From Acidihalobacter yilgarnensis (GTDB lineage: Bacteria > Pseudomonadota > Gammaproteobacteria > DSM-5130 > Acidihalobacteraceae), in NCBI RefSeq assembly GCF_001753245.1, contig NZ_CP017415.1:3218040-3282039 (forward strand): a DNA stretch of 64,000 nt. Reading direction: 5' to 3'. Of the stretch, positions 30,254 through 39,675 are shown piece after piece. The first letter of the stretch is position 1, and each line of letters starts with the position of its first letter. The notes beneath the pieces are model-generated. The model did not search any database. It had not been told where the DNA came from and worked only from the letters and a program-made list of their open reading frames with translations. The position numbers and the translations under genes are program-made.

Positions 30254-30288
30254 AAAAAAATCCGGGCGACGAGCGCCCGGATTTTTTC
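30254..30288. terminator. Bidirectional Rho-independent terminator after the porin gene
   Basis: AAAAAAATCCGGGCG, a 4-base loop, then CGCCCGGATTTTTT: a GC stem with A/T runs on both sides, so it can end transcripts on either strand. It sits about 24 bases after the porin stop. Confidence 0.88.
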
Positions 30289-30311
30289 AAGAACGAAACA
30301 AACGGAACAAA

Positions 30312-31445
30312 CTAGAAGCTGTACGTACCCCCAATAACGAATTGGCTAGCAGCCTTCGTGCCGGGAACCGCCACCGAACTTGCGGCAGCATCCAGCACAT
30401 CGCTGTCCAATCCACTTTCCACGGCCTTTTTGTCCGCATACTGATATTCGGCGTAGAACGCCACACTGCTAATTGGCGCATAGGCCAAGCCCAGCGTAGT
30501 CAGTGTGCCGCGCGTACGAGACAACGTGCCGCTAGCACCCTGCGTCGTGGTCGACACATTGCCCATCACAGTCCATTTCGGATTGAAGGCATAGCTCGCG
30601 GTCGCAAGATAGGTATAAATCTCATGTGTATTCTGCGTCGCCGTCAGCAGCATGGACGTGGGCTTGAAACCGAAGCCCCCCACACTGACAGTCAAAGGTC
30701 CCGAGCTGTAAGTACCCCGCAGGCCCACCTTATTCTTAAGCAATACGCCGGAATATTCGTTTACCGGCGTCAACCATACGGTCTGCGAAGGCGATGCACT
30801 GTACTTAGCGGCGCCATCCCCGTACTTGGAAAAGCTCTCAAAACCTGCCGCGAAGCTGAAATCACCCGTCGTATAGGTGCCAGAAAGCCCGTAATTGTTC
30901 GTCGACTTGCTGCTGGCAGACGAACCCTTCCCGATGTTGAAGCCCTCGGCAGATACTGTAAATCCCCCCATAGTCGGCGAAACGTAAGAAATCGCCTTGT
31001 CCTGCTCGAAATTTGCTACTACGGTGGGATACATCCACCAAAAAGGTGTGAAGGGCAATACCACATCATTGAAATAGGTCGATTCAAGTCGACCGGCCTT
31101 GAGCGTTCCCCAGGGCCCGGTCGCGCCCAAATACGCCCAGTATGTTGAGGGCGATCCGATCGCAGATGTAGGATCGACGGACATGTCATAGTTATAAATG
31201 AATTTCGTGCCCCCGGCCTCACCCAAGTCACCCTTCACGCCGACTTGGCTGATATTGTTCTGAATGCCATAAGTTGATTTCTGCCCACCGGTAGTAGCCG
31301 TGTTGTAGCTACCAACAACACCTACCATCCCGTAAATCGTCGCGGTTGGCGCGGCACGGGCCGTAATGGCCACTCCTGCCATCGCCATACCCGCACTCAG
31401 GGCAATCACAATTTTGCTAGGCCGAAACCGCTTCTTCAGGCTCAT
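30312..31445 (-). CDS. Gram-negative trimeric porin, apparently nitrogen-regulated
   Basis: 377 residues from the ATG at 31445 (GGAG 10 bases upstream). The signal peptide runs to ITARA, then APTATIYGMVGVVGSYN begins the barrel in the way of PF13609-type porins; WGTLKAGRLESTYFND matches the porin segment that leads into the constriction loop; the C terminus GGTYSF ends in the Phe required for outer-membrane insertion. The frame to 31547 is not needed. Its promoter has a sigma-54 and NtrC arrangement, so it probably admits nitrogen sources. Solute specificity is not known. Confidence 0.9.
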   Translation of the reverse strand: MSLKKRFRPSKIVIALSAGMAMAGVAITARAAPTATIYGMVGVVGSYNTATTGGQKSTYGIQNNISQVGVKGDLGEAGGTKFIYNYDMSVDPTSAIGSPSTYWAYLGATGPWGTLKAGRLESTYFNDVVLPFTPFWWMYPTVVANFEQDKAISYVSPTMGGFTVSAEGFNIGKGSSASSKSTNNYGLSGTYTTGDFSFAAGFESFSKYGDGAAKYSASPSQTVWLTPVNEYSGVLLKNKVGLRGTYSSGPLTVSVGGFGFKPTSMLLTATQNTHEIYTYLATASYAFNPKWTVMGNVSTTTQGASGTLSRTRGTLTTLGLAYAPISSVAFYAEYQYADKKAVESGLDSDVLDAAASSVAVPGTKAASQFVIGGTYSF

Positions 31446-31523
31446 ATCTGCACTCCAAATGACTGACATGGATGTCACTAAAAACGGACAGTGTGCATTG
31501 GGACACACACGTCTTTGCGTGAT

Positions 31524-31539
31524 AGCAGTTAACGTGCCA
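31524..31539 (-). promoter_or_regulatory. Sigma-54 promoter of the porin gene
   Basis: On the minus strand TGGCACGTTAACTGCT: a perfect -24 element and GC at -12, spaced GG-N10-GC. It lies 79 bases before the porin ATG, the same distance as at glnK. Confidence 0.85.
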
Positions 31540-31612
31540 GTCAGCACTTATTGATGACGGCGCGATTACAGCGGCGCCTCGAGACGAGATAAGCGGCCTC
31601 AGCTGCGCATCA

Positions 31613-31659
31613 GGCACTAAAATGGTGCGAAAATTTAGTCACAGATCTAAATTGGTGCG
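31613..31659. promoter_or_regulatory. Tandem NtrC-type sites upstream of the porin
   Basis: The site at 31613-31629 (GGCACTAAAATGGTGCG) fits GCAC-N7-GTGC. A second at 31643-31659 keeps only the GGTGCG half. Their centres are 30 bases apart, about three helical turns, so paired dimers could bind on one face. They are about 75-130 bases upstream of the sigma-54 promoter. The remaining stretch to 31951 is AT-rich and shows no gene. Confidence 0.72.
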
Positions 31660-31951
31660 AAAATCGATTAGTTTTTTCTATTAATTTTTCCTAATGAAGT
31701 CGATCGATTAAAGTTATCAATACACAAGAGCCGACAAGCTCTGTTTGTGGGCAGGCACCATGCGCCTCAGAACAAACCTCACCATCTTCTTAATGAAATG
31801 TTCTAAACATCGAGTCTGCGGGAACTCAACCGTCCACACTACAAACAACCTTGTTCGATACTTAAATCGGCCATTTACGTCACGTTAGCCTTCAGCTCGT
31901 GATGCCGCTAGACTCCTAAGTTAATCGGATCAACACGAATGAGAGGCGAAG

Positions 31952-32230
31952 ATGTTCGAAAAACGACCCTTCGATGATTTCGCATCGAAACTAGGCAAGG
32001 CCGTACCCGATTCTTTGCGTACCGCGCAGCAAGATGTCGGTAAGACCGTACGCGCCGGATTGAGTGGTGCAATGCAGCGACTCGACCTCGTCAGTCGCGA
32101 GGAATTCGAGGTACAGTCCGCGGTCCTGGCCAGAACACGCGAAAAACTGGAGCGCATGGAGACACGCGTGCGTCTTCTGGAGGAAAAACTGGGCATCACC
32201 CCGCCATCGACTCAGGCGCCAGGGGAATAG
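31952..32230 (+). CDS. ubiK: Ubiquinone biosynthesis accessory factor UbiK
   Basis: 92 residues with the BMFP domain: FDDFASKLGKAVPDSLRTAQQDV, then SREEFEVQSAVLARTREKLERMETRVRLLEEKLG, an amphipathic coiled coil that binds membrane lipid in YqiC/UbiK. UbiK helps the UbiJ-centred complex of aerobic ubiquinone synthesis. It precedes comM, a common gammaproteobacterial order. Confidence 0.9.
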   Translation: MFEKRPFDDFASKLGKAVPDSLRTAQQDVGKTVRAGLSGAMQRLDLVSREEFEVQSAVLARTREKLERMETRVRLLEEKLGITPPSTQAPGE

Positions 32231-32260
32231 CATCCTGATCCACTCACTATACTGAGCCGC

Positions 32261-32919
32261 ATGATGTCGCTGGCTCGCGTCTACACTCGTGCGCAACTCG
32301 GCATTGACGCGCCCGAGGTTTGCGTTGAAGTACATCTATCCAATGGCCTGCCTAGCCTGTCCATCGTCGGCTTGCCTGAAGCCGCAGTTCGCGAAAGCAA
32401 GGACCGCGTCCGTGCCGCCATTCTCAATAGCCACTTCGAATTTCCCGCACGCCGCATCACCGTGAATCTGGCGCCGGCGGACCTGCCCAAAGAAGGTGGA
32501 CGCTTCGATCTGCCCATCGCCCTCGGTATTCTCGCGGCATCGGGCCAGTTACCCGCGGAATCACTCGACGAAATCGAATTCATCGGCGAACTGGCGCTCG
32601 ATGGGCATTTACGTGGGATTCGCGGCGCGCTACCCGCCGCACTGGCCACGCGCGCTGCAGGGCGCTCGCTGCTCGTACCCGAGCAATGCGTGAGCGAGGC
32701 TGGACTGGTTGAAGGATTGCCGCTGTACGCCGCCAATCACCTGTTGCAGGTCTGCGCGCACCTTGCGGGGCGCGAGCGGCTTGCGCTGCATCGGTCACAG
32801 CCTCAGCAGATTCCCGAGCGATGGGATACCGACTTGTCCGATATCCGGGGACAACACCAGGCAAGGCGTGCGCTTGAAGTCGCGGCGGCAGGCGGACACA
32901 ACTTGCTGATGATCGGACC
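32261..32919 (+). pseudogene. comM: ComM (YifB-like) helicase, 5' part split by the island
   Basis: The first 220 residues of ComM: the N-terminal Lon-like domain (LARVYTRAQLG, LPSLSIVGLPEAAVRESKDRVRAAI, NLAPADLPKEGGRFDLPIALGILAASGQL) up to GGHNLLMIGP, where the Walker A motif should continue. The island enters here, and seven foreign codons follow to a stop near 32941. ComM is a hexameric branch-migration helicase needed for natural transformation. Joined to 54171-55032, one frame of 506 codons plus stop results. Confidence 0.93.
32904..32919. repeat. Left 16-bp direct repeat (attL core)
   Basis: TGCTGATGATCGGACC, within comM, identical to 54155-54170. Recombination between the copies would remove 21,251 bases and restore an in-frame comM. 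An 11-bp inverted repeat (32915-32925 with 54139-54149, GGACCTATTAG) overlaps this end. Confidence 0.88.
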
Positions 32920-33099
32920 TATTAGCCCCATTCTTATGTAAAAGGGTAATCCGTGCCTGGATACTGAAGTACAACAAAACAAGGGCCCAGAACGGTGGGG
33001 TTTGATGGCAATTCAATCTTCTAATTATCATAGCCTCTGCCAGGCAGGCTGATTGGCCGGGTGTGATACCCTCCGCTGGTCCTCAGCGAGGCCCCAGGC

Positions 33100-33490
33100 G
33101 TGATCCAACCAGAACAACAAGCCAGGAAAGACATCGACCGGCTGCTGCAGGCGCCGGGCTGGGCGGTGCAGGATGCGTCGACGGTGAGCATCCACGCAGC
33201 GCCGCGTGTTCACCTTCCACACCCCGGCGCTGTTTGCCGAATGGTTGGGCATGGTCGCCCAGGGCGTGCGCGAAGCGGCACCGGATTACGCGTGACCACT
33301 TGCCCTTATTCAAATGGTCGCTGGCTCGGGCAAGACCTTCACCTCGTTTTCCTTCAGCGCCTGCAGGGCAAGCAGATCGACACCTGCACCTGCACCCTCC
33401 AGCGTATGTACTCCATGCTCAAAGGCCGCGACTCCCTTCCCGTCCTTCACGCCAAGGTGATCGGGTTTTGTCGCGCCGCACGAATCCAAT
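33100..33490 (+). pseudogene. Relic of a second type I restriction helicase (HsdR-like)
   Basis: Short matches in different frames follow the order of an EcoEI-type HsdR: a start like PEQQARKDIDRLLQAPGWAVQD (33103 on), then FTFHTPALFAEWLGMVAQGV in another frame, then a Walker A segment QMVAGSGKTFTSFSFS (33311 on), then TCTLQRMYSMLKGR like the STIQRMYSML motif. Large parts between are missing. It looks like a helicase gene reduced by several internal deletions. It lies directly before an intact, unrelated hsdR. Confidence 0.7.
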
Positions 33491-33511
33491 GACCTCTATC
33501 CACTGCTAGTC

Positions 33512-36500
33512 ATGCCTCATTCAAAAGACACCTACAGCCGGCCTTCTGATACCCCGAGTTCCGTCGTCCGGGAGGACGCCATCGAATACGGCTTCATCGG
33601 CAAACTCCAAAGCCTCAAGTACGACTATCGCGAAGACATTCGCGACCGCGCCGCGTTAGAGAAAAACTTCCGCGAAAAATTCGAGGCCCTCAATCGCGTC
33701 AGCCTCACCGATGGTGAATTCCCGCGTCTGCTGGAGGAGATCATCACTCCCGATGTCTTCACCGCCGCCCGCACCCTGCGCGAGCGCAACAGCTTCATCC
33801 GCGACGACGGCACGCCGCTGAACTACACCTTGGTCAACATCAAGGACTGGTGCAAAAACACGTTCGAGGTCGTCAACCAGCTCCGCATCAACACCGACAA
33901 CAGCCACCACCGCTACGACGTCCTCCTGCTCATCAACGGCGTGCCCTGTGTGCAGATCGAGCTGAAGACGCTCAGTGTCAGCCCGCGCCGGGCCATGGAG
34001 CAGATCGTCGATTACAAGAACGACCCCGGCAACGGCTATACCAAGACGTTGCTGTGCTTCCTCCAGCTCTTCATCGTCAGCAACCGCACCGACACCTGGT
34101 ATTTCGCCAACAACCACCCCCGCCACTTCGCCTTCAATCAGGACGAGCGCTTCCTGCCCATCTATCAGTTTGCCGACGAGGCGAACACGAAGATCACCCA
34201 CCTCGACAGCTTCGCCGAGACCTTCCTCGTCAAATGCACCCTCGGCCAGACCATCAACCGCTACATGGTGCTCATCGCCAGCGAGCAAAAGCTCATGATG
34301 ATGCGCCCGTATCAGGTCTATGCCGTAAAGCAGATCGTGGACTGCATCCACCAGAACTGCGGCAACGGCTACATCTGGCACACCACGGGCAGCGGCAAGA
34401 CGCTCACGTCCTTCAAGGCCTCCACGCTGCTCAAGGACAATCCCGACATCGAAAAATGTCTGTTTGTCGTGGACCGCAAAGACCTCGACCGGCAGACCCG
34501 CGAGGAATTCAACAAGTTCCAGGAAGGCTGCGTCGAGGGAAACACCAACACCGGCACATTGGTGCGGCGCCTGCTGTCAGACGACTACGCCGACAAGGTC
34601 ATCGTCACCACCATCCAAAAGCTTGGCCTCGCGTTGGACGAAAACAGCAAGCGCAACAAGCAGCGGAAAAATAACGACCAACTGACCTACAAAGAGCAGC
34701 TCGAACCGCTGCGCGACAAGCGCATCGTCTTCATCTTCGACGAGTGCCACCGCTCCCAGTTCGGCGACAACCATCAGGCGATCAAAGCGTTTTTCCCCAA
34801 AGCCCAGCTCTTCGGCTTCACCGGCACGCCTATCTTCGAACAAAACGCCACCTCGCTGAAGATCGAAGGAGATGAAGCATCGTTACAGACCACCGAGGAT
34901 CTCTTCCAGAAAGAACTCCACGCCTACACCATCACCCACGCCATTGAAGACGGCAATGTCCTGCGTTTCCACGTCGATTACTTCAAGCCAGAAGGCAAAA
35001 AGCTCCCGAAACCGGGCGAGCCCCTTGCAAAGAAAGCGATCATCGAGGCCATCCTCGCCAAGCACGACGCCGCCACCGGCCAGCGCAGATTCAATGCGCT
35101 GCTTGCGACCGCGTCGATTAACGACGCCATCGAATACCAAGGCTTGTTCACAACGATTCAACAGGAAAGACAGGCGGCTGACCCCGACTTCCAGCCGCTG
35201 AACATCGCCTGCGTCTTTTCGCCCCCTGCCGAAGGGAACCCGGATGTGAAGCAGATTCAAGAGGACCTGCCGCAGGAATCACTCGAATACACGATCCAAG
35301 CCGGTGAGGACGCTGAAAAAAAGAAAAAGGAAATCGAGCGTAAAAAAGCCGCCCTCAAAGCCATCCTCGCTGACTACAACACCCGCTACAGCACCAACCA
35401 CACCCTCGGCGAGTTCGACCTTTACTATCAGGATGTGCAAAAGCGCATCAAGGATCAGCAGTGGCCTAACGCAGATCATCCGCACTCAGAAAAGATCGAC
35501 ATCACCATCGTGGTGGATATGCTGCTCACTGGCTTCGATTCCAAATACCTAAACACTTTGTACGTGGACAAGAACCTCAAGTACCACGGCTTGATCCAGG
35601 CCTTCTCCCGTACCAACCGCGTGCTCAACGGCACCAAGCCCTACGGCAACATCCTCGACTTCCGCCAGCAGCAGGATGCCGTCGATGCTGGCATCGCGCT
35701 TTTCTCCGGTGAAAAATCCGGCGAGGAAGCCCGGAAAATCTGGCTCGTGGATAAGGCCCCCGTCGTCATCGAAAAACTCGATGCTGCCGTGCAAAAGCTC
35801 GACGACTTCATGCAATCCCAGGGCCTGGCCACCGCCCCGGAGGCCGTGCCCAATCTCAAGGGCGATGAAGCCCGCGCCGCCTTCATCAACCACTTCAAGG
35901 AAGTGCAGCGTCTCAAAACCCAGCTCGACCAATACACCGACCTCACCGACGACAACGCTGCCACCATCGAGCACATCCTGCCCAAGGAAAACCTGCTCGG
36001 CTTCCGCGGTGCCTATCTGGAAACCGCCCAGCGCCTCAAAGCCCAGCAGGGTAAAGGCAGCGATAAGCCCGCGCCGGATGGCGTGGACCAGCTCGATTTC
36101 GAGTTCGTCCTCTTTGCCTCCGCCCTCATTGATTACGACTACATCATGGGTCTCATCTCCCGCTTCTCCCAGCAGACGCCGGGCAAGCAGAAGATGAGCC
36201 GCGAGCAGCTCATCGGCCTCATCCAGTCCGATGCCAAGTTCATGAACGAGCGCGAGGACATCGCCGCCTACATCGCCACCCTGAAAGCGGGCGAAGGCCT
36301 GTCTGAGGCCGCCATCCGCGATGGCTACACCCGCTTCAAGGCGGAAAAGGACGCCGCCGAACTCGCCACCATCGCCGCCAAGCACCACCTCGCCACCGCC
36401 GCCCTGCAAAGCTTCGTGGACGGCATCCTGCAACGGATGATTTTCGACGGCGAGCAATTGAGCGACCTCATGGCTCCGCTGGAACTCGGCTGGAAAGCCC

Positions 36501-36601
36501 GCACCCAGGCCGAACTCGCCCTCATGGACGATCTGTACCCCCTGCTTACCAAACGCGCCCAAGGCCGCGACATCTCAGGACTCAGCGCGTATGAGCAGTA
36601 A
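33512..36601 (+). CDS. hsdR: Type I restriction enzyme HsdR (EcoR124-like)
   Basis: 1029 residues, the usual length. The nuclease domain has RYDVLLLINGVPCVQIELKTLS with the D...ExK active site (about residues 135-152). The translocase has Walker A HTTGSGKT (about 288-295), DECH box (about 409-412), FTGTPIF and the later motif TGFDSKYLNTLYVDK with AFSRTNR. It cuts unmethylated DNA after ATP-driven translocation. The stop overlaps hsdS by 11 bases. GC-rich codon use, unlike the downstream unknown gene. Confidence 0.95.
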   Translation: MPHSKDTYSRPSDTPSSVVREDAIEYGFIGKLQSLKYDYREDIRDRAALEKNFREKFEALNRVSLTDGEFPRLLEEIITPDVFTAARTLRERNSFIRDDGTPLNYTLVNIKDWCKNTFEVVNQLRINTDNSHHRYDVLLLINGVPCVQIELKTLSVSPRRAMEQIVDYKNDPGNGYTKTLLCFLQLFIVSNRTDTWYFANNHPRHFAFNQDERFLPIYQFADEANTKITHLDSFAETFLVKCTLGQTINRYMVLIASEQKLMMMRPYQVYAVKQIVDCIHQNCGNGYIWHTTGSGKTLTSFKASTLLKDNPDIEKCLFVVDRKDLDRQTREEFNKFQEGCVEGNTNTGTLVRRLLSDDYADKVIVTTIQKLGLALDENSKRNKQRKNNDQLTYKEQLEPLRDKRIVFIFDECHRSQFGDNHQAIKAFFPKAQLFGFTGTPIFEQNATSLKIEGDEASLQTTEDLFQKELHAYTITHAIEDGNVLRFHVDYFKPEGKKLPKPGEPLAKKAIIEAILAKHDAATGQRRFNALLATASINDAIEYQGLFTTIQQERQAADPDFQPLNIACVFSPPAEGNPDVKQIQEDLPQESLEYTIQAGEDAEKKKKEIERKKAALKAILADYNTRYSTNHTLGEFDLYYQDVQKRIKDQQWPNADHPHSEKIDITIVVDMLLTGFDSKYLNTLYVDKNLKYHGLIQAFSRTNRVLNGTKPYGNILDFRQQQDAVDAGIALFSGEKSGEEARKIWLVDKAPVVIEKLDAAVQKLDDFMQSQGLATAPEAVPNLKGDEARAAFINHFKEVQRLKTQLDQYTDLTDDNAATIEHILPKENLLGFRGAYLETAQRLKAQQGKGSDKPAPDGVDQLDFEFVLFASALIDYDYIMGLISRFSQQTPGKQKMSREQLIGLIQSDAKFMNEREDIAAYIATLKAGEGLSEAAIRDGYTRFKAEKDAAELATIAAKHHLATAALQSFVDGILQRMIFDGEQLSDLMAPLELGWKARTQAELALMDDLYPLLTKRAQGRDISGLSAYEQ

Positions 36602-37813
36602 GGCGAACACCACGACCCCGAAGCCCGATGACAAACCCACGTTGACGCCCAAGCTGCGCTTTCCGGAGTTCCGGGATTCGGTGGGGTGGGAGAGTAAGCC
36701 ATTTGCAAAGCTGTTCTCGATTGGAAACGGCAGAGACCATAAGCACCTCGCGCCGGGAGACGTTCCTGTTTACGGGTCTGGCGGCTACATGCGTTCAGTC
36801 GATGAATACCTCTACGATGGGGAAAGCGTGTGCATCGGCAGAAAGGGGACAATCAATAATCCAATGTTCCTGACTGGGAAGTTTTGGACGGTAGATACAT
36901 TGTTTTATACCCACTCTTTCAATCAATGCCTGCCGAAATTTATCTTCTCGATTTTTCAAAGTATCGATTGGCTCAAGCACAATGAAGCGGGAGGTGTGCC
37001 AAGCTTATCGAAGACGAATATCGAGAAAATCGAAACCGCTGTTCCATCACTCCCCGAACAACAAAAAATCGCCGAGTGCCTGAGCACCGTGGACGAGCTG
37101 ATGGCCGCCCAAGCCCGGAAACTGGACGCGCTCAAGACCCATAAAAAAGGGCTGATGCAGCAACTTTTCCCCCGCGAAGGCGAAACCCAACCCCGCCTCC
37201 GCTTCCCGAATTCCAAAATGCCGGGGAGTGGGAGTGCGAAGAACTCTCTAACTGTCTCAAGAAGGTAATCGATTACAGAGGGAAAGCCCCACCGAAATCG
37301 GAATCAGGTGTCCCGCTAATCACCGCGAAAAACGTGCGGTTCGGCTGGCTCGACATGACTAATGACGAATACATCGAAGAGGATCAATACGAAGGTTGGA
37401 TGTCCAAAGGCATCCCGAAGGAGGGGGATATACTTTTTACCACCGAGGCACCCCTTGGCAATGTGGCACTCTTCCCTAGCACTGGAAGATTTGCGTTGGG
37501 GCAACGGATTCTCACTCTCCGCTCCAAAACTGAAAGATGCCTTCCCGAGTTTCTCTTCCACTCCCTGCTTGGTCCAACAATGCAGGAAGAGATCGATTTT
37601 CACAGCACTGGATCAACGGCTAAGGGCATCAAGTCAGCAGTATTTGTAAAGCTCAGCTTTTGCCGTCCGGGAATTCCGGAACAACAACGCATCGCTGACT
37701 GCCTCACCAGCCTCGACGGCTTGATCACCGCCGAAACCCAAAAGCTCGACGCCCTCAAGACCCACAAGAAAGGGTTGATGCAGCAGCTTTTCCCTTCACG
37801 TGAAGGAGTGTAA
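36591..37813 (+). pseudogene. hsdS: Type I specificity subunit HsdS, frameshifted in the middle
   Basis: Two frames give a 407-residue HsdS with two target-recognition domains. The first frame (to 37268) holds the first domain and coiled coil (PEQQKIAECLSTVDELMAAQ...KLDALKTHKKGLMQQLFP), then leaves frame at about 37208, where LRFPEFQNAGEWECEEL would continue if one base were added to CCGAA. The second frame holds the second domain and coiled coil (QQRIADCLTSLDGLITAETQKL...). The duplicated KLDALKTHKKGLMQQLFP is nearly identical at DNA level (near 37119-37170 and 37741-37794). Half-HsdS proteins can work as dimers, so activity is not excluded. Confidence 0.9.
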
Positions 37814-37816
37814 TGT

Positions 37817-38656
37817 ATGGCTACTGAATTTCTGCCCATTCACTTCGGAAATCTCCAAGGCAAGCATGAAATAAATGCAAACTCACTTGTTGTTTTCATT
37901 GAGTCTTACAGAGAAATCGCTGATTTTTTCAGGCTTGTCGTTGATATACATATCGGCACACCTCAAGAAGGCGGCTGGAAAACAAATCTTATTTTTGCCG
38001 TTAGCTTTATCGGCGCAAGCCCATTTATTGCATTACTAACCGGAGAAACTGCTGACGACTGGGGAAAAAAAGGGCATACAGAAATAGTTCGGATAATTAA
38101 CGAGTTTGTCACAAGGAAAGCGTCTGAAATCCCCGAAGAATTTCCAAAAGAATGTGTCAAGCATAAGAATAATATTTATCAACAGTTTCAGAAAGACGAC
38201 TGCATAGATAGCTTCCGCTTGGGAGATGTCCCACCCATTCCTAGAAATAATTTTCATCTGTACATAAAAGACATACCTGATGATGAGCCAATATATCTTG
38301 GAGAAACTGACATAACCGTGCATAGCCCAGATTGGAAAGGAAAGCGATCTTGGCGCGGAAAAATTAAAATTCTTGACGACACGGAAAATGCCTTCGCTTT
38401 CGACAAGGATTTAACTGGAAAGTTTTGGGAAAAAATAAAGCTTGATTTATTGCCGTTACATACAACAGACATCATGCGGGTTCAGTTGGTTAAGCGGCCA
38501 TCTAGCAAGGTGAAATATTTAGTTATACGGGTGTTGTCGTATAACGGTGAGGAGATAGATACTCCAATTAGTGATGAGGCAATTAGCAGATTTGCTGCAA
38601 TTTCCCTTCAATCCCCTACTAACCACTCATCACCTCAATTAGAGCTTTTTAGGTGA
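37817..38656 (+). CDS. Unknown AT-rich gene inside the type I R-M operon
   Basis: 279 residues, not recognised. It has GAAGGAGTG upstream and starts 3 bases after the hsdS stop. A hydrophobic segment (NLIFAVSFIGASPFIALLTG, about residues 56-75) could be buried or membrane-associated. The rest is charged with no clear motif. Its base composition is much more AT-rich than hsdS, rhuM or hsdM, so it was probably inserted into the operon separately. A defence role is suggested by location only. Confidence 0.7.
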   Translation: MATEFLPIHFGNLQGKHEINANSLVVFIESYREIADFFRLVVDIHIGTPQEGGWKTNLIFAVSFIGASPFIALLTGETADDWGKKGHTEIVRIINEFVTRKASEIPEEFPKECVKHKNNIYQQFQKDDCIDSFRLGDVPPIPRNNFHLYIKDIPDDEPIYLGETDITVHSPDWKGKRSWRGKIKILDDTENAFAFDKDLTGKFWEKIKLDLLPLHTTDIMRVQLVKRPSSKVKYLVIRVLSYNGEEIDTPISDEAISRFAAISLQSPTNHSSPQLELFR

Positions 38657-38664
38657 GTTACGTC

Positions 38665-39675
38665 ATGACCGACATCATTCTGTACACCACGGAAGACGGC
38701 AGCAGCCAAATCCAGCTCCGCACGGAGAATCAGACCGTTTGGCTGACGCAGCTTGAGATGGCGGAACTCTTCGATGCCACCAAGCAGAACATTTCCCTGC
38801 ACCTGAAGAACCTCTTCGCGGACGGGGAGCTGGATGCGGCGGCAACTGTCAAGGAATCCTTGACAGTTCAAATCGAGGGCAGCCGCGAGGTGCAGCGCAC
38901 GCTCACGCTCTACAATCTCGACGCCATTCTGGCCGTGGGCTACCGGGTGCGCTCGCCGCGTGGCGTGCAGTTCCGCCGCTGGGCCTCCACGGTGCTCAAG
39001 GAATACCTCGTCAAGGGTTTCGTGATGGATGACGAGCGGCTGAAGAACCCGGATGGCCGCCCCGACCACTTCGACGAGATGCTGGCGCGCATCCGCGATA
39101 TCCGGGCCTCCGAGAAGCGTTTTTACCAGAAGGTGCGCGACCTCTTCGCCCTGAGCAGCGACTACGACAAGACAGACAAAGCCACGCAGGCTTTCTTCGC
39201 CACGGTGCAGAACCTTCTGATCTTCGCCGTGACACAGAAAACCGCCGCCGAGCTCATCACCACCCGTGCAAATCCCGCCGATCCGCATTTCGGCCTGCTC
39301 GCCTGGAAGGGCGACACGGTGCGCAAGGCGGACATCCTCGTGGCCAAGAACTACCTGACCGAGGACGAGATCGACACCCTGAACCGGCTGGTGGTCATCT
39401 TTCTGGAAACCGCCGAACTGCGCGCCAAGAGCAAGCAGGAAACCCGCATGAGTTTCTGGAAGGGCAACGTAGACCAGATCATCACCGCCAACGGCTTCCC
39501 GCTGCTCGCTCACGCGGGCTCCATCAGCCATGAGCACATGGAGATCAAGACGAACGCGCTCTATCTCGACTACGACCAGCACCGCAAACAACAGGAAGCG
39601 CTGGAAGCCGATCAGCAGGACGAAGCCGAACTGAAAGCCCTCGAAAACCAAATCAAACGGCGCCCAAAGAAATGA
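38665..39675 (+). CDS. RhuM-family protein
   Basis: 336 residues matching RhuM (virulence protein first named in Salmonella SPI-3): ILYTTEDGSSQIQLRTENQTVWLTQLEMAELF, then TLYNLDAILAVGYRVRSPRGVQFRRWASTVLKEYLVKGF, a Bro/KilA-like DNA-binding region, and a helical C terminus. RhuM genes often sit inside type I R-M operons, but their job is not established. The ATG at 38665 follows AGGTGAG; the 3' end overlaps hsdM as ATGA. Confidence 0.9.
   Translation: MTDIILYTTEDGSSQIQLRTENQTVWLTQLEMAELFDATKQNISLHLKNLFADGELDAAATVKESLTVQIEGSREVQRTLTLYNLDAILAVGYRVRSPRGVQFRRWASTVLKEYLVKGFVMDDERLKNPDGRPDHFDEMLARIRDIRASEKRFYQKVRDLFALSSDYDKTDKATQAFFATVQNLLIFAVTQKTAAELITTRANPADPHFGLLAWKGDTVRKADILVAKNYLTEDEIDTLNRLVVIFLETAELRAKSKQETRMSFWKGNVDQIITANGFPLLAHAGSISHEHMEIKTNALYLDYDQHRKQQEALEADQQDEAELKALENQIKRRPKK

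Noticed and set aside
35549-36562. 337-residue frame on the minus strand
   Set aside because: Antisense shadow of hsdR caused by GC-rich codons.
38635-39651. 338-residue frame on the minus strand
   Set aside because: Antisense to rhuM with no recognisable domain; rhuM is clearly the coding frame.
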